Virus record (IMG/VR): IMGVR_UViG_3300012582_000004
Coordinates: 124,001-188,000 of that record
Source: a virus
Direction: 5' to 3' (one strand)
Length of the DNA stretch: 64,000 nucleotides
A program made the translations under genes and the position numbers. Below, in pieces: positions 21,601-28,488 of the stretch. How positions within the stretch are numbered: position 1 is the first letter of the stretch; the number at the start of each line of letters is the position of its first letter. Below the pieces are notes generated by a model. That model saw nothing but the letters and a program-made list of their open reading frames with translations, searched no databases and was not told the DNA's origin.

Positions 21601-23048
21601 ACTAAAACAGTATCAAATAATCTTTGATATGATGTAAATAATGGATTTACACTTTGAATAATATTAGTTCCTAAAGTATTATTAATTTTTTGTGAATTTA
21701 CTACTATTTTATGTTTACCTGTTGTAAGTTCATTTATTAAAATTTTCTTAAATTGTGATAATGTTTTATCATCTATTGTATTTGTTGTAAAGAATTCATT
21801 ATTTTCATCTGACATTAATTCGCCGTCAACAATTCTTTGAACGATTGTAGAAGTTGTAGTTTTGGTAATTTTTAATTTATGTTCAATGATAATATCAGAT
21901 ACCACTCTATAAATGAAATCACCTATAATACCATCAAGTTTAAAAACATCCTTATCTGGATTTTCAATTCTTTCAATTCTATAAAATTTACCTTTCCATT
22001 CTACCCAATAAGTAAGAGTATCTTTCCATCCTTTTTTAATAGGATTAAATGAATATAATCTACCTTTAGCTTCTCTTACAAATTTATTATCTTTCAAAAA
22101 TGGTATTTCACTAACTTCAATGGCTGATAAATCTTTAAGAGTCTCTTCAGTAACTTTACTTAATTCTGATGCTTGATATGGTGATACTGTTTTAACAGTT
22201 GGTTTATCATCTACATAAAATCCAATATAGCGATTTATCGACCACTTTCTTAAAGATGTAGGTGTAGCAGGAGTATCATCGAATAAAAATTTCATATTAA
22301 TTATGTGTGGATATACTAAATTATTGTCCTGCCATAACTGTGTGAAATATTCTTCTGTCTTGAATATTGGTGTGTTTTTACTTTGAACATCTTTTAAACT
22401 TAAATACTTTTTTACCCATCCACCATTAATGGTGTCTATGCCAGAAATTTCTGATAAATCGTCACCATGATTTACAAATAAAGGGAATTTAGGATAATCT
22501 TCATCAGATATAAAATTTCTTTTAATCCACACGCCTAAATCAGTATTCTCAGTTAAATCATACATGGAAACAAATTTCCAATTATCAATAATCTGACTTC
22601 TAAAATTAGATGCATCCGAGTCTTGATTTAATGAACCTGATCCATCAACACGTAATATTATAAAATTCTTAGGTAAAGCATTATTTTTTATGTATAGAGG
22701 AGCTAAATATTCATACTCTTCATTATAATAAGTATCTTCTGTAAAGAAAGCACCCGAATGATAAGTATCATCAAATTGATGTCTATAATCATCATATACT
22801 TCCGATGTATCATTATCAAATTTAACATCAAAAACAGTTTTACTTTCAATATCTTGAAAAAAATATGGTATTACTTCTTTCCAATATTCTTCTTTTTTTA
22901 TTTCAACATGTTGTAGTCTTTGTTGTCCTAAAGTCTTATTAATAGCAAAGCTTTCTAAAAACAATTTGTAATCAGAACTCACTACTAATTTGATGTTACC
23001 TGTTAAAGCTGGATTAGTACGTACTAAAAAGAAGCTCCTATCTATCAT
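15672..23048 (-). CDS. Giant virion protein with C-terminal LamG-like domain (2458 aa)
   Basis: A single ORF of 2458 residues. Most is beta-rich with repeated short aromatic motifs. A LamG/concanavalin-like domain lies near residues 1980-2260: DITIEFWVRIDGW, then DGAWHHVACVVD, GGLDELRYWN and VAYYRFDEGKG are its classical strands. It contains GTSGT and TNGTGG inserts. A proline-rich linker (STPPPPSTKE) and a basic tail follow. LamG domains bind glycans, so a host-surface-binding baseplate or fibre component is likely. It shares LamG architecture with the giant gene at 1-8224, and the two could assemble together. A phage-type promoter precedes it. Confidence 0.88.
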   Translation of the reverse strand: MIDRSFFLVRTNPALTGNIKLVVSSDYKLFLESFAINKTLGQQRLQHVEIKKEEYWKEVIPYFFQDIESKTVFDVKFDNDTSEVYDDYRHQFDDTYHSGAFFTEDTYYNEEYEYLAPLYIKNNALPKNFIILRVDGSGSLNQDSDASNFRSQIIDNWKFVSMYDLTENTDLGVWIKRNFISDEDYPKFPLFVNHGDDLSEISGIDTINGGWVKKYLSLKDVQSKNTPIFKTEEYFTQLWQDNNLVYPHIINMKFLFDDTPATPTSLRKWSINRYIGFYVDDKPTVKTVSPYQASELSKVTEETLKDLSAIEVSEIPFLKDNKFVREAKGRLYSFNPIKKGWKDTLTYWVEWKGKFYRIERIENPDKDVFKLDGIIGDFIYRVVSDIIIEHKLKITKTTTSTIVQRIVDGELMSDENNEFFTTNTIDDKTLSQFKKILINELTTGKHKIVVNSQKINNTLGTNIIQSVNPLFTSYQRLFDTVLVDGIPTLLFRINTLSFSNDFTIPNFNNADLFLINIDNNYHVVKQYPNTNPNLKGKYYIQTDWSINVNDRDIVSWINNGYINKNPAYYKRVNIESTKSDSIPPYFDILRINFTDIKDFDFDRVETDYANFEYEKKFELNNSLEPKLYATEYRDIIVKVRSLIGTNDRARRIPITDLNNRPYTIRDQIGEINPFTQKPYEDFELFRREYDSSWSLFSGTIDGTNWGGVTDRQVSLKRRYYREEQYVWRVDDNLKTYEFDFKSNSDPANLEDVLTWGLDGKGEISDAKIKSSLIKSKQDPNKSVDTNYIPVSSEYISSDELWEINQNDLTEIWRKNQSICKWGFLNSQGLHDYPYRLNYSLDMAGIFNREPSIFTGNNFPIRSNLDLDYFYRFGLNNAKDYKFYSLHLKEPFFDLSKYVSTDYDYFEYIFKSDQETIDGLELTTKYSTFISANEFNDPYTIFRGVKYTIFDVDKIKFSDEESNSTLIDDIITKVNINYEDYKFAIVFGRKLNGSGNNNSGVDIYVNDYWKNVLIHLYVDTEETIQISQLTDGTSGTAINAETCEIDVWYNDNIEREEVSPIKWDNTGFKVNSSVVSRPRDFMLQTFLFNLNNFNYNPPEGKDDTKYIHIYNDGTISNPMTYETTDVIIKYKLPEETIIKQNAFSVNPINVDIDINNTFKNRIVLDDDTDSPTNNVNFTSDGFRVGSLLDVNSYNYYPIAKEIVDGKDNRQTWELDNDLDPSVFRYSGPYVPIFRTVPLFRPMGYIELTKLTNGVPSIKESGNWKFYDPSSSTESPNVVNFGSINELIFSKCNTESNILKIDSGNGKSIYPMVDEYGYEFDSRYLFSSNWEPGFYYQSRKVEVESNVYPGIAGYTVLYDGIKDYLRIQDAPKFNLERHYTDNLNYENFILNEPEGERSFFRQTIIGVPSSDIKSINVKLLANQDYTLTLDFFNKVGSATALNVWIELINDPQDVNQSSTKYILAANYQTITPNGTSTTNSFKTYKYTPTLTYSGNNLLSYNGSSGSNLENYYVYGNIINAKINFKLVNGTGTIDIYPMKLQLSSVVDNFLDINVGATNGTGGIIYENDLIGTWGGYIKKDTEVGDVHTFPFRLIGREKYSTFPTLVSNIKSSSAIIGGITKTTSDLLSRGFIVDAGSNGTYLTNKTGPYLRISHTEPFSFEPERWTNILDGNSIVYVGQTINLGDSNLNPEWTLKWFTNIKSPKTYINTIKLHAFEPEINRRKNGLFKNISQRVKLPFIPGVINTKIKQKYFFEPKPFIPPQSNILQLLEKERQLKEQLRRDPFFKRPSDIKALTDLEAKIAAENAKNKLLTNPTHIQPLGKVLFVPGLNFQPIPIPSPQQLISNIHESLINSKSINETIEFNIVPDNGDKISVIVNSRHPDDNSALDMTQIIGLINNVITPNYEAIEVDTSSPIFGNIFKGNFKSFKIISRNPGSYYNFIIEIKSSHLSTVGIPVIANIESTISEKHNKTSLKNADIRTTGYMADITIEFWVRIDGWTKDYETILYKGEDTSDDPWTNNTFNNFTFIIGKNGKDDKLAFRTCHRKLNGQYEKHNLISTTDISDGAWHHVACVVDTFTSLKSIYIDGSLDAKINDFLSESYTKPSEKELVALFIENRKRFYPKSENISKFPDFQTLASKIRNDLQDNKTLYWLDSIRGYRELDYWDKQLQEKELGITIDDAYREFQDNFTSLDYYLNVDINNSWSLLIGTDSTIALGRRTFKGGLDELRYWNYVRSGEQINTNYTFILRPESYLDPLKSLVAYYRFDEGKGSSTLKDLMGGKMIADMSRWARIKTSFSNDGFKENEKDEVAYFHFESAYFPASDIQVNVDSLNWIVSDANIVGFSDERYVSTPPPPSTKESIVIEQKPTFKKNEFMLAKKSKPVTNLQTLVLNTKLPTAQYHSQTWLQKVIEQGKTSAFSAVQYIGNVKIVEPTKIIQTIAKAPSKFADVIKSLFNKRRK

Positions 23049-23070
23049 TAATAACTAATTTATTATTATC

Positions 23071-23086
23071 GTTATATATAAAAAAG
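23071..23086 (-). promoter_or_regulatory. Putative phage-type promoter of the 2458-residue virion gene
   Basis: On the minus strand TTTTTTATATATAAC, 22 bases before the ATG at 23048. The same TTTTTTATATATAAC string precedes the next virion gene, at 25777-25792. Confidence 0.5.
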
Positions 23087-23140
23087 AATAGTATCTTTGA
23101 TGTTTATTTTTTAATTTAAAGAAAAATTATGACGTTTTCG

Positions 23141-25756
23141 TTATGCTATTCTAAAACTTATTCCACTTAAACTTACCCACCCAGAATTACCTTGTAAAAT
23201 CATAACTAAACCATTAGGAAAAACATCAATTCTACCATATGTTACATCTAATAATGATTGTGGATTATCTGAACAAACTATTTGATATATTTCTTTTTGT
23301 GCTGGTCTGTATCCAACAGGTAATATAGCAATTCTTGACCATGTTGTGTTAATAGGTGTTCTGTAAACTCTAATAGCCTCATTTGGATATTTATCATTAG
23401 CATCATCGTTATCATCATTATTTAATATAACTCTAATTAATCCTGATAAATAAACTCTAGCTTCATGCTTATAGAATTTTGCAGTTCCGAAACCATTTAC
23501 GTAATTTTCCCATGGTTGTTCTAAAACCATATCTTGTGTAGTTTCTACATTTTCGGCAGTTTCAATTTGTCTTATTTTATCAGTTAAATTTATAATTCTA
23601 CCTGAAGCATCGCGAATAGCTATATTATCTGCAAAGTGTGGGAAATATTTATTTTCAACAACAGTGAAATCGCCTAAATGTTGATCAAGTGTCTTACCAT
23701 TTAATTCTGTCATAATTCTATTTCTTACAGATTCAAGTTCAGCATTTTTAATAATTAAATCTTCTGGCTTTCTACCAGTTAATAATTCATCTGGGAATGT
23801 TAGAACAATTGAATTTGACCAATCACTTTCGATTGGCGCATTATCAATACCAACTTCGCTAATAGATTTGACTCTTATTTCAATTTGCTCATTAGGTGAA
23901 ATTGGTATTTGGATAGAGTTAATATTTGGTGAGTCAATATTAGATAAATCTTCTTGTTCCCAAACATATGATTGTGTGGTAACATTAAAACTTCTATCTC
24001 TAAGAGTTGATATAATTGGTTTCCATGGAGAAAATACTGCATTAGTTATAGTTCCATCCGAGTTGGTAACTTTAAATACTCCATTTTCACTTTCTTGTCC
24101 CGATTTAGAAGCTTTTTTATATTCGAGATGAAATTTAACAATTTCTTGTGGTCTTGTTTTACCATTTTCTATAGGTAAAGGTATTTGCCAAAATCCTTCT
24201 ACAGCAAATATCGGATCAACAGCATTATTAGATTGATTCGCAGCTAATATTTCACTAACAGTAGAAGATAATAACTCAGTTTTACTCTGTATATCTTGTG
24301 TAATTTTAGTAATTTGAGTATCTAAATTTTGTTTATCTTTTTGATTTTTAAATGTTTTACCAAATAATTCTTTTCTCTTTTCAGTAAGAGTTTTATTTAA
24401 TTCATCTAAGTTAGAACGTAAGCTATTTGCTTGTGAATGCTGTTTTCTATTTTTCTCAAGTTCTGGCGTATCAGTAGCATGTTTGTTAATTTGCCTAATT
24501 CTAAAATTATTAATATCAAGAGTTGGTACTGTTGGTTTTAATCCTAAGTGTCTTGGGATATATCTGTTTACTAAATCTTTTAATATTTCGCCAAAATCTT
24601 TAACTTGGTTAATATAGAATTCTGTCATAGATTTACCATTATCACCAATTCCACTATCAGATTGTAAAATTAAATCATTTGTATAATAAGCTGTTCCTGG
24701 ACTCCAATTTCTTGCTATTAAATAATTCTCGGTGTTAATAGGTTTAACAAAAAGAACATTATATTCATTAAATCCAATTGAAATATCAACTTTCTTATTG
24801 ATAATAATAGGGCTATAATATTTCATACCACCGACAATTGCAACAGGAATAGGTTCTTCACCTTCAACTCTTTCGAATCTAACTCTTATTTCAGAAGCAT
24901 CTTTATTAATTTCTATAATTCTATATCTTGTAGTTGAAAAAGCAGTATTTATGATAAGTTCATCATTTAACTGTAAAGTTTTTTTAGTTCGAGTTTTAAT
25001 TTCATAATAATCTAAAGTATCAAGTAAATACCATTCTTTTCTATTTACTTTATCATCAAATATGCCTAAAATAGTAAAGAAGCCTTCAAATTGTAATTCA
25101 TTAGCATCTAATGTAAATTCTTGTTCATCATAATTACCAACTGAATTTGCAACAACGCCAGGAGTATTACCAATCCATGTTTCAAGCTCAATTATAGTAA
25201 CATTTGTTCTATTTTTGAAATTTTTATTGAATAAATCAATAGCTTGTTGACCTCTTGTTGTAAAATCTCCATTAGAATTTAATTCAAAATCTATAATGTA
25301 TCTTCTTGATAAGACTTTTCTAACATTATTTTCAACTTTACCACTTAAATCAATTCTAATTATCAATAAAGGATTTAGTAAGGCATCAAAAAACCAGTTT
25401 TTTTCAGTTAAAAAATTTGAAATATTACTTAGTTCTCCCAAAGAATTAGGTTCTCTATTTAAATCAACTTTAATTATTTTTGAATATTCATTTCTTGCTG
25501 GTTGTATTGTTGCACCTCTTTGATCTACACTTGATAATGTGCGTAAGTTTTGATTTAATCTTTCTAATTCGGATTTTATATATCCCAATGATGGAAGATT
25601 GACTGTTTGAACTTGTTGATTTTCGTCAACTATTTGAACTTGAATATTATTTTCTGTACTACTAATAGCTTGATTTAAAGATGCTATTACTGTTAATGAA
25701 TTATTTTGAAGATCAATTATCTGTTGACTTAATGATATAAAAGAATTTCTTACCAT
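23141..25756 (-). CDS. Tail-fibre-like virion protein with coiled coil, FN3-like and tip domains (871 aa)
   Basis: The N-terminus (residues 1-70) is a helical, coiled-coil-like segment. A beta-rich region follows, then a second coiled coil near 430-500 (LDELNKTLTEKRKELFGK). A fibronectin-III-like part lies near 520-680, with EQIEIRVKSISEVG followed by ESDWSNS. The last 100 residues resemble the distal tip of phage tail fibres: KFYKHEARVYLSG, ILPVGYRPA, DVFPNGLVMI and a terminal GWVSLSGISF. I infer a trimeric fibre or central spike with the receptor-contacting end at the C-terminus. It lies just upstream of the 2458-residue gene on the same strand, with its own phage-type promoter. Confidence 0.85.
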   Translation of the reverse strand: MVRNSFISLSQQIIDLQNNSLTVIASLNQAISSTENNIQVQIVDENQQVQTVNLPSLGYIKSELERLNQNLRTLSSVDQRGATIQPARNEYSKIIKVDLNREPNSLGELSNISNFLTEKNWFFDALLNPLLIIRIDLSGKVENNVRKVLSRRYIIDFELNSNGDFTTRGQQAIDLFNKNFKNRTNVTIIELETWIGNTPGVVANSVGNYDEQEFTLDANELQFEGFFTILGIFDDKVNRKEWYLLDTLDYYEIKTRTKKTLQLNDELIINTAFSTTRYRIIEINKDASEIRVRFERVEGEEPIPVAIVGGMKYYSPIIINKKVDISIGFNEYNVLFVKPINTENYLIARNWSPGTAYYTNDLILQSDSGIGDNGKSMTEFYINQVKDFGEILKDLVNRYIPRHLGLKPTVPTLDINNFRIRQINKHATDTPELEKNRKQHSQANSLRSNLDELNKTLTEKRKELFGKTFKNQKDKQNLDTQITKITQDIQSKTELLSSTVSEILAANQSNNAVDPIFAVEGFWQIPLPIENGKTRPQEIVKFHLEYKKASKSGQESENGVFKVTNSDGTITNAVFSPWKPIISTLRDRSFNVTTQSYVWEQEDLSNIDSPNINSIQIPISPNEQIEIRVKSISEVGIDNAPIESDWSNSIVLTFPDELLTGRKPEDLIIKNAELESVRNRIMTELNGKTLDQHLGDFTVVENKYFPHFADNIAIRDASGRIINLTDKIRQIETAENVETTQDMVLEQPWENYVNGFGTAKFYKHEARVYLSGLIRVILNNDDNDDANDKYPNEAIRVYRTPINTTWSRIAILPVGYRPAQKEIYQIVCSDNPQSLLDVTYGRIDVFPNGLVMILQGNSGWVSLSGISFRIA

Positions 25757-25776
25757 TATGGTATTAAATATTTTTA

Positions 25777-25792
25777 GTTATATATAAAAAAA
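25777..25792 (-). promoter_or_regulatory. Putative phage-type promoter of the 871-residue fibre gene
   Basis: On the minus strand TTTTTTTATATATAAC, 20 bases upstream of the ATG at 25756. It is near-identical to the element at 23071-23086. Confidence 0.5.
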
Positions 25793-25816
25793 TTATGTTC
25801 TGATTGATTAAAATGG

Positions 25817-25846
25817 AAAAAACCGCACTAGGCGGTTAAAAAAAAT
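25817..25846 (-). terminator. Intrinsic terminator after the 70-residue gene
   Basis: Stem AACCGC/GCGGTT with a CTAGT-type loop, followed on the minus strand by TTTTTT. It lies just past the stop of the 25858-26070 gene. It is one of the few GC-rich stems in the window. Confidence 0.75.
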
Positions 25847-25857
25847 CTTATTAAAAT

Positions 25858-26070
25858 TTACTTCTTTTTTGGAGCTTTAGGCTTAAGTTTAGAGTGCTGT
25901 TTTTTAACAGTTTCTTCTACTTTTTTAGTTGTATCTTTAATTTTTTCAACAACTTGTGCTTCTTTTTCTTTTACTAATTTAACGAATTTTTCTGTTTTTG
26001 TATCAGTTTTAGCATCTTTAACAAAAACATATTTAACTTTTGTCCATAATTGTTTAAATAACTTCAACAT
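25858..26070 (-). CDS. Small lysine-rich helical protein (70 aa)
   Basis: Very basic, with a hydrophobic N-terminal helix (MLKLFKQLWTKVKYVFV), a long amphipathic Lys/Glu helix, and a disordered Lys/Pro tail ending KPKAPKKK. The composition resembles histone-H1-like or LEA-like proteins. DNA condensation, internal-head or membrane-surface roles are possible, and none can be chosen from sequence. It is followed by a clear terminator. Confidence 0.7.
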   Translation of the reverse strand: MLKLFKQLWTKVKYVFVKDAKTDTKTEKFVKLVKEKEAQVVEKIKDTTKKVEETVKKQHSKLKPKAPKKK

Positions 26071-26109
26071 AAAACTTATATATTTTTTATTATATAGTAA
26101 AATGTTATT

Positions 26110-26126
26110 TTTCCCTTATAGGGAAA
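26110..26126 (-). terminator. Stem-loop after the 188-residue gene, possible terminator
   Basis: Perfect TTTCCC/GGGAAA stem with a five-base loop, located four bases past the end of the 26130-26696 gene. The U-tract on the minus strand is poor, so it may be an RNA 3'-end stabiliser rather than a terminator. Confidence 0.4.
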
Positions 26127-26129
26127 CTA

Positions 26130-26696
26130 TTATTTGTATGAACCTATTCCATCAAATCCACCAGATGATTTAACAGGCTTTTTGATAAAATGTTTAGACA
26201 TTTTACCTAAATATACATCACAATCATTATCAAATGCTTGACAATTGCATTTTCTTGAAAATTCTTCTACTTTAGCAACAGCATCATCATAATGAAGTCC
26301 ACTACATACAACTTCGCAATCAGTATCACTTTGTTTATCAATACCTAATCTTTCACCATTATTTGTCATACATTTAATAATACACCAATCAGCTTTAGGT
26401 GTAGTAGAGAAATTGTCATTTGGATTAAATCCAGTAGAAACTGGTAAGTCGACTTCTGGTTTTGGACAAATTGCTATTACGCCATCTTCCATAGCATCAA
26501 TTTCTTCTTCTTTAGATGCATCACCTGTTTTAACTTTTACTTCAATTTCCAATGAATCTTCAACATTTTCAGCTTCGACATCATTTTCTACACCATATTC
26601 CAATTTATCTTCAATATCTTTAATGGTTTCTTCTTCATTTTCATTTAGATAACCATTTTTATAATTCTCGTATGTTTTTAAATATTTACTTTTCAT
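26130..26696 (-). CDS. Unknown protein: capsid-targeting-like peptide, acidic linker, Cys-rich domain (188 aa)
   Basis: The N-terminus MKSKYLKTYENYKNGYLNE matches the capsid-targeting-like motif of this phage. LNE is a plausible prohead-protease site (L-x-E). Residues 20-75 are extremely acidic (ENEEETIKDIEDKLEYG). The C-terminal 85 residues hold eight cysteines in spaced pairs (CIIKC, CEVVC, CNC, CDV) and could bind metal or form disulfides. I infer an internal virion protein; the enzymatic or binding role is unknown. A phage-type promoter-like element lies about 22 bases upstream. Confidence 0.75.
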   Translation of the reverse strand: MKSKYLKTYENYKNGYLNENEEETIKDIEDKLEYGVENDVEAENVEDSLEIEVKVKTGDASKEEEIDAMEDGVIAICPKPEVDLPVSTGFNPNDNFSTTPKADWCIIKCMTNNGERLGIDKQSDTDCEVVCSGLHYDDAVAKVEEFSRKCNCQAFDNDCDVYLGKMSKHFIKKPVKSSGGFDGIGSYK

Positions 26697-26717
26697 ATGA
26701 AAAAGTCTATGTTTTTC

Positions 26718-26733
26718 TGTATATATTAAAAAT
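26718..26733 (-). promoter_or_regulatory. Putative phage-type promoter of the 188-residue gene
   Basis: On the minus strand TTTTTAATATATACAG, containing the TAATATATA core, about 22 bases upstream of the ATG at 26696. Confidence 0.45.
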
Positions 26734-26784
26734 TATACTCATATTTCTAAACTTTGCTTATAAAATAATTATTATTATAATAAG

Positions 26785-26815
26785 TTGGAATTATGCTATT
26801 AAATACTTAACTTTG
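26785..26815 (+). promoter_or_regulatory. Bacteroidota-type promoter of the sigma-factor gene
   Basis: TTG at 26785-26787, a 20-base spacer, then TAACTTTG at 26808-26815. This matches the Bacteroidota primary-sigma consensus TTG-N19/20-TAnnTTTG. It lies 21 bases before the sigma ATG, so the host polymerase should read this gene early. Confidence 0.7.
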
Positions 26816-26836
26816 TATTATAGTTAATAAATAATT

Positions 26837-27379
26837 ATGAAAGAGGCGGACAAAAATAACGAGAGTGTAGTAACTTTATCTGTTAAAGAAATGACTGATA
26901 AGTTCATGGGCGTAAGAGGTGTGCTTTTTAGACATATTATGTTTAAATTCTATCTTAATAGAGATGATGCTGATGATTTACTTCAAGATGTATATTATAA
27001 AATGTTAAATAATATACACAAATTCAAATCTGATACAAATTTCAAAGCATGGGCTTATACAATTACGTCAAGATTGTTTATTGATAAGTATAGAGTTAGC
27101 AAAAAAAACCAATGTGTTGACGTGGAAGATGATACATTAGAATTAATGTTAAAATCTGATAGAAATGGGAGCGATTCGTTATTCTTAATACAGGATATTA
27201 AGAAAGCTATTGCCGCTATTAAGAATCCAAGAGATAAACGATTAGCTGAAATGTACTACGATGGCTTTAAATACGAAGAGATGGTAGATGAATTAAAAGT
27301 ACCTATGGGTACTATCAAAGGTAGGTTACATAATGTTAAAGCGTATTTGGCCAAAGAATTAGCAATGTATAATGTATAA
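26837..27379 (+). CDS. ECF-type sigma factor
   Basis: 180 residues with sigma-70 region 2 near residues 30-95 (RDDADDLLQDVYYKMLNNIHKF, then FKAWAYTITSRLFIDKYR) and region 4 near 125-178 (ERL-type helix EEMVDELKVPMGTIKGRLHNVKAYL). Regions 1 and 3 are absent, as in ECF sigmas and in T4 gp55-like late factors. It should direct host RNA polymerase to phage promoters. Here it has a host-type promoter and its own terminator, so it is likely made early and switches on the TAATATATA-type promoters seen before virion genes. That link is inference. Confidence 0.93.
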   Translation: MKEADKNNESVVTLSVKEMTDKFMGVRGVLFRHIMFKFYLNRDDADDLLQDVYYKMLNNIHKFKSDTNFKAWAYTITSRLFIDKYRVSKKNQCVDVEDDTLELMLKSDRNGSDSLFLIQDIKKAIAAIKNPRDKRLAEMYYDGFKYEEMVDELKVPMGTIKGRLHNVKAYLAKELAMYNV

Positions 27380-27382
27380 AAT

Positions 27383-27413
27383 AAAGGGAGATTTAATCTC
27401 CCTTTATTTTTTT
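27383..27413 (+). terminator. Intrinsic terminator after the sigma gene
   Basis: AAAGGGAGATTTAATCTCCCTTT hairpin (7-9 bp stem, short loop) followed by a T-rich run. It begins four bases past the sigma stop. Confidence 0.85.
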
Positions 27414-27427
27414 AATATAAAAATTAA

Positions 27428-27736
27428 ATGAAAATAATATTATCTATACCTGTTTATATTAATATTATTCCTAAAGGAGTTAATTATTATAAAAATATTG
27501 ATATTGAATGTACTTTTATTAAAAGAAAATATAACAATTTTAAATTGAATAAAGATGATTTAATTTCTAAATTGGGTGTATTTTTTTCGGATTCACATAA
27601 TCAAAAAATAAACATTAATTGTTCTACTTGCTTTACTTTGGAGTCGGGTATTAATTTAGAAGATTATCCAAACTTCATTATATTAGAAAGGACTTTAAAA
27701 AGTCATAGAGATATTATTATAGAATCTCTTCTATAG
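27428..27736 (+). CDS. Unknown small protein (102 aa)
   Basis: 102 residues, rich in Ile and Asn (MKIILSIPVYINIIPKGVNY), probably a compact alpha/beta protein; no family recognised. It lies just after the sigma terminator, and its 3' end overlaps the convergent HAD phosphatase gene by 20 bases. The overlap includes the small inverted repeat TATAGAA/TTCTATA around 27718-27735, which could limit read-through. Confidence 0.6.
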   Translation: MKIILSIPVYINIIPKGVNYYKNIDIECTFIKRKYNNFKLNKDDLISKLGVFFSDSHNQKININCSTCFTLESGINLEDYPNFIILERTLKSHRDIIIESLL

Positions 27737-28421
27737 CATTTTCAACTTTAATTGATTCGTATTCTACATTAGGAAATTTGGAAGCCATCATTTTATCTAC
27801 GGCTTTTATAGTTTTTCTATTATCATCATAAAAATATACTTTAGTTGGATTATATTCAAATATTAATTGCGATATAACATCCGATTTCCATTTAGGTGTT
27901 GTTCCTGAATTACCTGGATATGTAAATAAGCCTCTATTTGGTAATTCTAAATTAAATTTAGTCAAACAATCTTTAACTTTATCTTCCATTCTAAAACTTC
28001 TTGCTGTAATTATAGCTTTATTTTTAGCCATTTTGTATATATGTGCAATTTCGGGATTTACTTCAGTTGGTAAACTAATATCGGATAAGCTAAATTGTGT
28101 AGGACTTGTCATATAGATTCTACTACCTTTAACCACCCAATTTTTTACATTAGGTGTTATTTGGAAGCGTTGTTCATTGAGTACGTATATTCTACCATTT
28201 TCATGTTTTAAATCGTTTACAGAAGCTCCTATTTCATTTAAACAAATATTTAATAATGATGAAAGAGTGTGTCCTTCATTTAAAGTTTGAATAATCAAAT
28301 CATTAAAGTATGGAGACCTTACAAGGGTATCATCGAAGTCAAAAATATAGAGTTCTTCTATTTTATGCGATGCATTTTCAGCAGAAAAATTTTCAAATGT
28401 TTTAATGTGTTTACTTCCCAT
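27717..28421 (-). CDS. HAD-superfamily phosphatase with capsid-targeting-like N-terminus
   Basis: 234 residues. The catalytic motif IFDFDDTLV places the nucleophile at Asp28 and acid/base at Asp30. A lysine follows in the middle, and motif IV is VYFYDDN near residue 207. HAD enzymes hydrolyse phosphomonoesters; the cap is too divergent to name a substrate, although a swiss-army-knife RNA repair-like domain or a polynucleotide phosphatase are possible. The N-terminus MGSKHIKTFENFSAEN is very like the T4 capsid-targeting peptide, including an AE cleavage motif, so the enzyme may be packaged and injected. Confidence 0.85.
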   Translation of the reverse strand: MGSKHIKTFENFSAENASHKIEELYIFDFDDTLVRSPYFNDLIIQTLNEGHTLSSLLNICLNEIGASVNDLKHENGRIYVLNEQRFQITPNVKNWVVKGSRIYMTSPTQFSLSDISLPTEVNPEIAHIYKMAKNKAIITARSFRMEDKVKDCLTKFNLELPNRGLFTYPGNSGTTPKWKSDVISQLIFEYNPTKVYFYDDNRKTIKAVDKMMASKFPNVEYESIKVENAIEEIL

Positions 28422-28450
28422 TGTATTATATATTAATACTAAAGGGTTAT

Positions 28451-28484
28451 AAAAAAGGGGAAGTTTTTAACTCCCCCTTTTTTT
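28451..28484 (-). terminator. Intrinsic terminator after the 740-residue gene
   Basis: On the minus strand a GGGGGAGTTAAAAACTTCCCC hairpin with a TTTTTT tail, between the 740-residue gene and the HAD gene. Confidence 0.85.
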
Positions 28485-28488
28485 GATA